Shown piece after piece: positions 56,301 to 64,000 of a stretch of 64,000 nucleotides of DNA (its first letter is position 1; each line of letters begins with the position of its first letter). This DNA is from Latrodectus hesperus (Eukaryota; Arthropoda; Arachnida; Araneae; Theridiidae), in assembly GCA_037975125.1 (NCBI GenBank), contig CM075855.1, forward strand, positions 80,227,085 through 80,291,084, in the 5' to 3' direction. The notes beneath the pieces were generated by a model, which had not been told where the DNA came from, made no database searches, and was given only the letters and a program-made list of their open reading frames with translations. The position numbers and the translations under genes were made by a program.

Positions 56301-59300
56301 CAGAATATCATCATTGGAGACTGCTTGTCGTGCTAAGAGCTGACCTCTAGAGTTAGGATGGCTATCAATGCTACTTTTAGGGATACCATTCCTACCCACG
56401 AATGGTATACATGCAAACATCCTGGTTCCGCACTAGTGGGTAAACACAAGAGATGCAGCCAAACGGCTTTGACAAGACTGCGTAGTGGCCACCTGCTTGC
56501 TCAGAGACACGTCTCTGATACCAAGATCTACCCTCTCTGTCCCAAATGTCGTTTGGTTCAAGCCTCCCCATCTCATATTTTTCAGTGCATTGGGTGTGAG
56601 AGAGGGGACATGGATTTGAGACCGGAGGTGGTGCTTGAGAGACTGACTATTTTTTGGATTCATGTGGCTGGTGTGATGGTACTGTCATGCCAGTCGGGGA
56701 TAAGCAACAACAAGTGAACATAAATTAGAGTCTGCAGTGGTCTTGCATCACCCAAAAAACTATGCAATGCAACACAAGTAAATATTGTGCCAAATAGAAA
56801 ATCTGTAAACACAACCTTTTTCATTCACATGTGATCAGTAGTTATGACAACATGAAGAACAAGAGCAGCATACCAGAATGCCATACATCACTTTGCCAAT
56901 AAAATCTTAAGTATAACAATTTCCGAGATTATTAATCTTCTGAAAAATGAAAAAAAGGCTACAACATTAGCCATAAATGTGCACTTATAAGTGACAGCTT
57001 ATGAACTTTTTTGAATACATAAACTGACTTCATAGATCAATAATGGACAGCTAAGAAATCTGAAGGTGTACCATTATACTGCTATGGTATGTGAAAAATA
57101 AGCAATTTACGAATTTACACTTTTAAATGTTTCAGTTATGTACAGTTAAAATTCATATGGCTGTTGGCCACTTATTTTAAATCTTGCTTTGATTTTATTA
57201 ATTATATCTTCTTAACAATTATTATCATAACAGTAATTTCAATTTCAAAATTAAATTATACTGTATTTTAAATTTTTGTTAAAATTCTATTAAATTATTG
57301 AGAAATCTAAACAATGTTACAATTGCAGATATTGCAGTTGTATTACAAATACCGTTATATCTTAACTACATTCATAACAGTTCAACATTCTGGAAGATGA
57401 ACCCCATTTTATGGTTTTGCTTGTCAAGAGGCCCATTTTGCTATTGCAGAAATAGCCGGTTCTCAGAATCAAACATATTGAACACCATAGGCGATACAAT
57501 TTTAAATTGTACATAAAATGTAAAATATAAAACTCTAAGAGTGTTTGATAAATATTCATTCCGAAAGCAAAGAATCTACAATTATGAAATTATTACAAGG
57601 CCTTGGACCAGTAGTCATCATAGTTGCTTTCACATATTCCCTGACAGCCCATATTTCTGTGAACTAATATCTCTGTGGTATTTTGGTCCTCTAACTAATA
57701 CTCAAAGTATACTTACTGCTTGAAAAATATATTTACCTCATTTAGCTCTTATTGCTGATAAAATTTCTAATGTCACAAACCTACTTATTATTTTTGAAAC
57801 CATCAAAGCAAACTTACAAACATCTGCTTTGGAAACATACATTAATGAGCTAGCCAAACAAGTAAATACACAAATAACTTTGATCAGAATGTGGGTGGCT
57901 CAAATAATTAGAAATATTTTTTGAAAACAATAGTCTGTAGTGCTTCTCGCATTTGTAGCTCTCAAAATAAAGCCATAAGTGACAAATTTTAATGTATCAT
58001 GTAAATTTTGGTGAAGCAAAAATATTATGTTTCAATATTCATTTTGAAAGCAGGAAAACTGGAACAATATTTGCCTGATGATCATAACCCTATTTGCTAG
58101 CTTGATCACATTATTTTGGCAAACTTGACTTCCAAATTAAATTTTCTTATAAATATTGATGCAGATTTAGCAGATTACCTTAAAAATTTATTTAGAGTTT
58201 AAATACACCAAATGATTTAATTTTGTATGCCACTAAAATCTCAATTTACAAAATAAAGAAATTTACTTTTGTGTGATTTAAATTTATCTAAAGCATTCAC
58301 TTGGTTTTTTGTAATTGCCAAAGTTAATCAACCTAAATTTGGAATTGATTTTTTAAAACATTTAAATTATTTGAGACAAATATACTGAAGCTGAATTAAT
58401 TTCAAAACTGAAACTTCCAACTACAAATTCTCTTTGCACTAGTATAAAAAGAATGCCAGGAAATAATGTTAAATTTGATAAAATATTGGCCCACTATCCT
58501 AAGTTAACAAGCCCAAAAAATGTAGAGATGCAACAAAAAATTCACTTCTTCATCATATCGAAACCAATAGATTCCAGTTCTCCCCCCCCAAATCTTGACA
58601 TTTGTTATCATAACTTCAAATTGCTCACAAGTTTAGTCATTTAATGGAAGAAGGAATCAATCGTCCATCTAAGTCCATGAGAGCAAATCTTTTTCACATG
58701 GCAAAATGGAGAATATTGCCCGTGTGATGATTATCAACGCCTGAATGCAATCACAATTCCTGATAGATATCCTGAATTTCATACACAGAAATACTGGGTA
58801 TCTTTCGGAATTCGTCTATTTTTTAGAGGGAATTCACTTAATTTTTTTAATGAATTCTCATAAGAATTCTTCCCTCAAATTATGATGATCCCACTAAAGT
58901 GCTTGCAAGAATTCATGTGAATCTTACAATCAACATCAAAAGGAAAAGCATAATCATTATTGATCACATTAAACCTGTGATCAAGATCACACAAAGCTTA
59001 AAGATTTTGAATCTCTATTGGAAGCACTTTGGAGCAATCAATCACTAAATCTTCAGTTCTAAGCAAAACTTCAATGAATAGCAACTATAACTCTAGATGA
59101 TGCAACAATCTATAACTTCTCGTATCTAAAGTATTTCACTTGGAGAAATACAGTGGTGATCTTGAATCATCCAAAAAATGATGCAAGGTGACACAGGTGA
59201 ATATTCCGTAGAACATGGATGCCGACGTGAGAAGAAAACAATTTGTAAACAAACATCTTTTACTCATGTGGGTGATTAATGGCAACATTGGTATAAGTTC

Positions 59301-61073
59301 AGTATCCCCATACAGATGATTTCTCGCCAAATCTGGAAACCGTTGTTTTCGTTGTAGTGTTGCCGATTTCAGTTTTTGTTTTTATTGTAATGTTGCCAAA
59401 TTTAGTTTTTGTTATTATTTTTATTTTTCGTTGCCAGATTCCATTTTTATCGTGTTTTAAATAATTTTTACGATATATATGTGCTTTTTTTAGTGGCAAT
59501 AGCTTTTTTAGTTTCACTTTGAGAACTTTCGAGAATTTTCTTTGCAATTTGTTCTACGTTTTAATTGGTATTCATTTCATTTTACTTTCGTTCGCTTTTG
59601 CACCTGCAATTAGTGGATTTCCCGCTGTTGTGTTTCATTGTTGCCAGTGTCCAAACATCGTATATTTTTCTTTTTTACTATTTCTTTTACATTATTTACT
59701 TTTATTTGGTTTAATTTTAATATATATATTTTTATTAAATGATATATTTTATTTTATATATTTAAAATCGTCAAATATTCTTTTTTCCTTATTTCATTTT
59801 CTTAATTTATTATCATCTTTTTATTCTTTTATGATAATAAATTAAGAAACTATTATTACTTTATTTATTGTTTTAATTAAAAGTGTCTCATGTTAAAAAT
59901 GTTGTTGAAAAATATCAACAAATTGTTTTAGCAAAAATTAAAGATAATAATGATGGATTTTTTACTTTTTCCAGCTCTAGACCAACAGTTAGAAAACCCC
60001 GAATTGTTAATAGAACTTTTTTAGTTCAAATTTCTCAGGATTCCAAATTATTAATTAATTTAGGATTCACAAATATTAATTAATTTTTTAACGGAAATTG
60101 GATTTGGAGAAGGTGTAATTATTTTATTTAAATTCTATTGCTTACATTTATTTTTTTATTGTATTTGTGTTAATTTTTATTTACTTAAAAAGTGTATACA
60201 TTTAAAAAATATTTTATTCATGTCTTTTTTTTTAAATTCTTAAAAATGTATATATTTGAAAATTAAGTTTTTGCATGCTTTTTTTAAATTTATAAAGTGT
60301 ATATATTTAGAAAAATATTTTTGCATGCTTTTTTTATAAAATTAAATAATTATTTTTTCTGAAATGTGACACTGGTCGACATATGAATAAAATGTCAAAA
60401 TAAATACACCAATCAGCATGTCAGCTTAATTTCATATCAAGTAAGTCCATTATTTATATTTATTTCCCTTTATAAATTTTCTGAAATGCTTATTTTTCGA
60501 TCGAACTTCGGAAAATTTTTCATGTTAATTTACGCACGCCTAGCTTGGCGACAAAAAAATTCGCCATGGTCGCCAAGTGTATGGGGATACTGAACTTGTT
60601 CCGCAACATTTCATGCTTCAAAGGCACAGGTTCGAGGTTCCATTTTCGGGTTGGGTAAGGTTGACTCGGTCTTTCATCTTTTCAGTGCGTCAATAAACTG
60701 AGTACCAAGCATACTAGGGAATTAAGTACTGGGGGTTTCACGTTAGGCAGACCATCTAACAGGGACAGATGCTTTGCACCCCAGGACCCATGGTCTTAAA
60801 AACAGTTATGAGCACTGTAGGCCCAGGCCCACATGGGCTGTTGTGCCACAGAATTTAGTGATGTTTAGGCTATGACTAATAATTATGACAACTTGTACAA
60901 TAACAAATTCCTTAGTTTTCAGAACAAACATATTTTACTTTAATAAAAAAACTTAATTATGTAGTACCTGACTCCTCTTGTTCATCATCAATCTCCATAT
61001 CTACTTCACATCTTGGAACTTTATGTTTAGGTTCAGGCAAAATTAGTTTTCTTTTCCTTGAAGGTGGAGCATC
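53331..61073 (-). CDS. ZCCHC8: ZCCHC8 orthologue, last two coding exons (61073-60968 and 54082-53331); 5' part outside window
   Basis: ZCCHC8 is the nuclear scaffold of the NEXT complex, which joins RBM7 to the helicase MTR4 and feeds unstable transcripts to the RNA exosome. The penultimate exon (106 nt, acceptor tttttag, donor CAG|GTACTA) encodes SRKRKL and an acidic CEVDMEIDDEQEE. It leaves one base that the next exon (acceptor tttcccttag) completes as GAT. The last exon gives proline-rich PPLPAENFPPPPTDEFPIPP, a short helix (PSLQELEDMKKRLVIQLG), a long serine-rich linker, and a C-terminal NFENLPNSTGTYEKM segment ending LNSLMQ. From memory, human ZCCHC8 has the same order: ADMELDSDME, a PPLPP run, LEELEEQQRRIWAAL, then FEFENMAESTGMYLRI. 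The last segment stimulates MTR4. The zinc knuckle and PSP domain must lie beyond the window. 285 residues are visible, with no stops. Alternative: a diverged paralogue. Confidence 0.82.
54083..55559. other. ZCCHC8 intron, left part
   Basis: AT-rich, no feature besides the splice acceptor at its boundary. Confidence 0.5.
55574..56711 (+). mobile_element. 5'-truncated LINE with perfect 14-bp target duplication
   Basis: Inserted in the ZCCHC8 intron, antisense to the gene. The direct repeat aagtgaacataaat at 55560-55573 and 56712-56725 is perfect. The element starts inside the RT thumb and ends with a 'gataagcaacaac' tail instead of poly(A). Confidence 0.9.
55579..56714 (+). pseudogene. LINE RT-thumb, RNase H and C-terminal tail, decayed
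   Basis: Frame 1 from 55579 reads LPLGIRRKCLLTNYFARLAS, has a TGA at 55657, then runs through RNase H D (IYTDGSRG), E (FRAELLIE) and D (LSDSRSS). It shifts to frame 3 near 56148 (QWWQHGD...FQWVPSHV, YGNEVADQ) with stops at 56280 and 56334. It then continues as an open stretch with a CCHC finger (CPKCRLVQASPSHIFQC). The RNase H and tail are related to the copy at 13471-14197 (shared TALxRLRSGHL, KASPxH/QASPSH) but belong to a different subfamily. Three stops and one frameshift make it non-functional. Confidence 0.88.
56735..56853 (+). repeat. LTR-like repeat, 5' copy
   Basis: cagtggtcttgcatcaccca, then 'aaaaaactatgcaatgcaac' and 'aaaatctgtaaacac' align in order with 59151-59290 on the same strand. 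The two copies bracket gypsy-like coding remnants, so they are best read as decayed LTRs. Confidence 0.6.
56854..57738. other. Gypsy leader/gag region, too decayed to assign
   Basis: Between the 5' LTR-like repeat and the first recognisable gag block. The stretch 57600-57720 may be gag (SPYFCELISLWYFGPL-like reading) but is not convincing on its own. Confidence 0.35.
57739..58987 (+). pseudogene. Ty3/gypsy gag-pol remnant with internal deletion
   Basis: Blocks of a gypsy polyprotein occur in the correct order on the plus strand, scattered over frames. The gag C-terminus (LALIADKISNV at 57742) comes first, then a gag cysteine-region remnant around 57991-58060. The protease follows (FLINIDADLA at 58139, where a DTGA active site is expected, and FGIDFLKHF near 58340). 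The RT entry region comes next (HHIET at 58551, EEGINRPSKS near 58646, CDDYQRLNAITIPDRYP near 58727). Then, only about 100 bp later, a block resembles the integrase C-terminus (TINIKRKS, IIDHIKP near 58930-58980). The rest of RT, RNase H and most of integrase are missing. Many stops and frameshifts show great age. The 'DHIKP' block is short, so the integrase call is the least certain part. Confidence 0.65.
59151..59290 (+). repeat. LTR-like repeat, 3' copy (partial)
   Basis: cagtggtgatcttgaatcat, 'ccaaaaaatgatgcaaggtg', 'acaggtgaatattcc' and 'aatttgtaaaca' align with 56735-56853. It is cut off by the TIR element that begins at 59295. Confidence 0.6.
59295..60597. mobile_element. 1.3-kb element with perfect 20-bp terminal inverted repeats
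   Basis: aagttcagtatccccataca at 59295-59314 is the exact reverse complement of 60578-60597. Just inside both ends lie 'tcgcca' and 'ttggcga' motifs. The interior is T-rich, with a tandem-like series of 'gttgcca..tt.agttttt' units at 59350-59440. One modest reading frame (59883-60083, 66 codons, containing HVKNVVEKYQQIVLAKIKDN) is not low complexity but is unrecognised. I could not find a target duplication at the outermost bases. It joins a decayed LTR on the left and a truncated SINE-D on the right. The left 220 bp recur at 35790-35998, so this is a repeated family. Its superfamily is undetermined. Confidence 0.72.
60598..60862 (+). repeat. SINE-D copy 2, 5' truncated
   Basis: B-box-like 'aggttcgaggttcc', then 'gggttgggtaaggttgactc', 'ttcatcttttcagtgcgtc', 'accatctaacagggaca' match copy 1 (42885-43190). 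It ends with a palindromic block (ggcccaggcccacatgggct, gttgtgcc). The A-box end is cut off at the TIR element boundary. Confidence 0.82.
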
Positions 61074-63077
61074 CTAAAAATATCATTCCTTTTAACTAAA
61101 AATTGCAATGCCTAGTAAAAAAGCCATCTGTAATAATGTTTTCAATTCTGAAATAATAAATAAAATACAAATATTTATCCTGTTTAATTAATTTCACAAA
61201 CTATGAGCTTTTACTCAAACGATTTTCTGAAACCATTTAACTTCTGAAACAAAAAAATACTTGACACAGAAAGGAATCTATACTCCGAAAACATCAAGGA
61301 GATAGTCAACTGTGTTCTCCACACTCATGGTCACATTTAATTCCCCCACGGACATGACTTTAAATTTTATCACTTCTTTACAAATTAATATGAATGTATC
61401 ATACAATCCATTACAGTCACATACTACTAACAAAGTATATAATTTTAATGGAATGAAAATTTTCATCAAAATGCCAATTATAAATGAAGATAGATGAAGC
61501 ACATTAATAATAAGAAATATATTGCAATGAAAAAAATGAGAATATTAATAACAAATCCAATTAAATGATGTAAAAATATAAAATTAACATGTTTTCATAA
61601 AAAGAAAACTTAGTTGAATAAATTCAATTATTTTATTACTTAAATATTTACAATAATTTATTGGTTTTTCTAGAACTCTTACACCATTACTAATAGTTTC
61701 AGTCAAAATGTAATTACTTTTAATGCATTTATATTAAAAGTGATCTGGTTTTAAAGATCATATTTAGAAAAAGTTTTATTATTTTCTTTTTCAAAATTCT
61801 AGAACTATACATTATATGTGAATTGAATTAATTTATTAATACACAAATATTACAAAACTTATTTTTTAGTGCATAGGGTTTGTCTCAATATAAACACTTA
61901 TCACACTAAATTTTTGAATAGAAGATTTAAGAATTTTTACATACATAAGTTAATGTATTGAATCTTTAATACATAAAATTTTGGTTTTCAGCGACAAATA
62001 TGCATTTGAAAACACAAAGGTCATGGTTACTAGATTTATTTATAGAAAATTAATTTCATTTCAAAATTCTTAACTGAACCTGAATCATATTCTTAATCAA
62101 CCTTGAAAATTATAATAGCTGTCTGTCGATTTCAGAAATTGATTGGTCCATGTGTTGCATACTACAATTTATTGGCAATCAAAGCCATCTAACTCAGGTA
62201 GTTTACCCATATTGACAATTCCAACAACAAATTCAGAACAACCACAATACGTGCTATATACACAGTTACCAAGCACCCACACTTGCACATAATTGATGCA
62301 CAGTGCTACACAATTTGCATAGCCTTTGCGATATCTAATTCACCACTGCTTAAGTGTATTTCATAATTTTTGTAAATATGCTATATATTTAAAAATATTT
62401 AAAAATTAAAAACTTTGGATTTCCTAATACATTGCTGAAAAATATTTACATTCAATAAAATTTTCTCAAAGAACCTCAGAATTTATGCTTATTTCCTACA
62501 TTATGATATATTTCAAGACAATTTATAAGAATAGATATTGCAGAATTATTTAAATAAATCATTTCACCATTTTTTAATAACATAACATTTTATTAAATTA
62601 AAAACATACAATAATTAATTTATAAATTTTAAAAATTAAATAGTTGTACCATAATATTATATAAATTTTTATTCTATTCATTTTGAATAAATAATTAAAA
62701 GTAAGGAAATAAATGATTAATATAATTACACAAATTAATGCCTGCATATATAAATTAACATAAATTATTTATAATTGCATAATAATTGATATTAATTTAT
62801 GTAATTAAAAGATTAGTCTCGAAATTATAGTATTTTCCTCATTAGAAATAATAATACAGAGAAAATGATTTTTGTGCTAACATTTCAATAGTTTTCTTCA
62901 AAATAAAATTTAAAAAGAAAAACTTATTTGAAAACAATAACATACATTAATATTTTTATTGGATGTTCATAAAATTTTACATATAATATAATAAAGAAAA
63001 AGAATCAAAATATTAATTTCACATACATGGTATTCAGATTACTATTATACTTTCTATTTAAGCCAATCACATATTAT
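61074..63077. other. ZCCHC8 intron, 5' side
   Basis: AT-rich. A 74-codon open frame on the minus strand (61502-61278; ends ENTVDYLLDVFGV) looks somewhat coding-like, but it has no splice context and no recognised family. A less AT-rich stretch at 62110-62345 contains a short frame starting MGKLPELDGFD on the minus strand, reminiscent of a retroelement gag start. Neither is strong enough to call. Confidence 0.45.
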
Positions 63078-63240
63078 ATACAGGGTGATCTTTTTTAAAG
63101 TGACAGTGTTTGGAGCACCCTGTAGCGCGATCTAATAGCCGAAATGACACCAAATTTGGTATTTAGACTAATCAAGACATGGGAAAAAGAATTCCGTAAA
63201 AAAATAAATAAAAGGAATCCAAAAATCACTGCTAGGTAAT
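63078..63240 (+). repeat. Interspersed repeat fragment with 'tacagggtg' inverted ends
   Basis: tacagggtg at 63079-63087 and caccctgta at 63116-63124 form a 9-bp inverted repeat. It is followed by 'gccgaaatgacaccaaattt'. Sequences starting 'tacagggtg' are common repeat ends in arthropods; the family is not identified here. Confidence 0.45.
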
Positions 63241-64000
63241 TGTGTGGTGCTGCTGTAGCTTACAATAACGAGATTTAGCATAAAACACGGGTATCAAAGA
63301 AAAATGCAAATGTTGTGCAATGACAGTGCCAGCAATAGAGGTTATAAAAGCAATAGAGGTTATGAAGCGGTTTATCATTGAAAAGAAAAACTGACTTTCA
63401 TCTCTATTTTAAGGAACTATCAATGAATTTTAAGCAAAATCTTTTTTCATATAGGAAATAAAATTTTCATAAAACTTTAATCATCTATTTGGAAACACTT
63501 TACGTCATTCATTTAACTATATATTAACAATATTTTATAAATACTAATAAAGTTTATATTTGGTAGCAGATAAAGATCACGTTTTTAAATACTATTTATA
63601 ATTGATTAATTTTCTGATAAAAACTATCGAGAAAATAGTCACTATAAGATGATAATAAAATAAAATCTCTCATAATCATAACAGAAAAGATATAAACAAA
63701 ATTGCTCAACATAAAATAATTTTTGTAACAACACCTCCAGCATCTGTATAAATCTATTACCGAATAAATTACTTGAATCATATTGAAATATAAATGCATT
63801 TTTAAATGATTAATCTTAAAAATTATCTAACAATTAATCACAAATTAAAAAAATTAATTCTTAAACCTTATCCAGTTTCGAGCATTTATTACTTTACAGA
63901 TATGTGAACTTCTGACACTCCATTCTAAATTAAAGGAAGCAAATTATATATATTTTTTTATCAAAAGTTATATTTTCCCTAATAGGGAATGTATCTGTCA
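63241..64000. other. AT-rich sequence to window end
   Basis: No gene or repeat supported; presumably still ZCCHC8 intron, because no upstream exon was found. Confidence 0.4.

Noticed and set aside
59519..59845. 108-codon open frame within the TIR element
   Set aside because: Phe/Leu/Ile-rich translation of T-rich DNA; looks like composition rather than a membrane protein.
62110..62345. Possible gag start of another gypsy element on the minus strand (MGKLPELDGFD)
   Set aside because: Only a dozen residues before a stop; no further gag or LTR sequence found beside it.
63715..63760. Possible extra ZCCHC8 exon on the minus strand (DAGGVVTKIIL after a tacag acceptor)
   Set aside because: Too short, no donor in phase, and no resemblance to the expected zinc-knuckle or PSP region.

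Overview
The window looks like a piece of an arthropod nuclear genome, most likely a spider. It is very AT-rich and intron-bearing. It is packed with decayed transposable elements (Tc1, mariner, RTE-type and RNase H-bearing LINEs, Ty3/gypsy), with (TA)n microsatellites, and with tRNA-derived SINEs. One SINE (24.9 kb) carries a body I recall from spider genomes. Host taxonomy is inference; nothing here fixes the species.

Host genes. Two spliced host genes can be supported. On the minus strand the last two coding exons of a ZCCHC8 orthologue lie at 61073-60968 and 54082-53331, with matching splice phase. A 3' UTR follows, down to a poly(A) signal at 52777-52772. ZCCHC8 is the scaffold of the nuclear exosome targeting (NEXT) complex. 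The 6.9-kb intron between these exons holds a nest of mobile elements. On the plus strand, exons 43831-43951 and 47484-47992 join in phase into a 199-residue protein with a signal peptide, three N-glycosylation sequons and a membrane segment; I do not recognise its family. A third candidate, a lysine-rich 101-residue ORF with a hydrophobic N-terminus (15568-15873), is weaker.

Mobile elements, left to right: a Tc1 copy inside a (TA)n tract (0.2-1.6 kb, one premature stop); SINE-A (2.6 kb); a mariner-derived MITE (3.8 kb); SINE-C (4.5 kb); a 1.05-kb repeat bracketed by (TA)n (9.55-10.6 kb) whose inverted partner is at 32.5-33.6 kb; an RNase H LINE 3' end with target duplication (13.45-14.2 kb); SINE-B (15.0 kb); an unnamed interspersed repeat 'X' (16.5, 25.1 and 36.95 kb); two related small TIR elements (18.6 and 38.8 kb); SINE-B inside another repeat (19.6 kb); SINE-A abutting a 2.9-kb LINE with reverse transcriptase and RNase H (20.6-24.0 kb); an RTE-type LINE tail (34.4 kb); SINE-C copies (36.7 and 37.8 kb); SINE-D (43.0 kb); and a LINE tail inside the intron of the plus-strand gene (44.2 kb). 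Within the ZCCHC8 intron are a LINE tail with a perfect 14-bp target duplication, a gutted gypsy element with LTR-like repeats, a 1.3-kb element with perfect 20-bp inverted ends, and SINE-D.

The rest is long AT-rich sequence in which I see no gene. No bacterial-type operon, CRISPR array or functional tRNA/rRNA gene was seen. The best leads for something undescribed are the (TA)n-bracketed repeat pair, repeat X, the 20-bp TIR element family, the orphan membrane protein and a microRNA-like hairpin at 48.4 kb.
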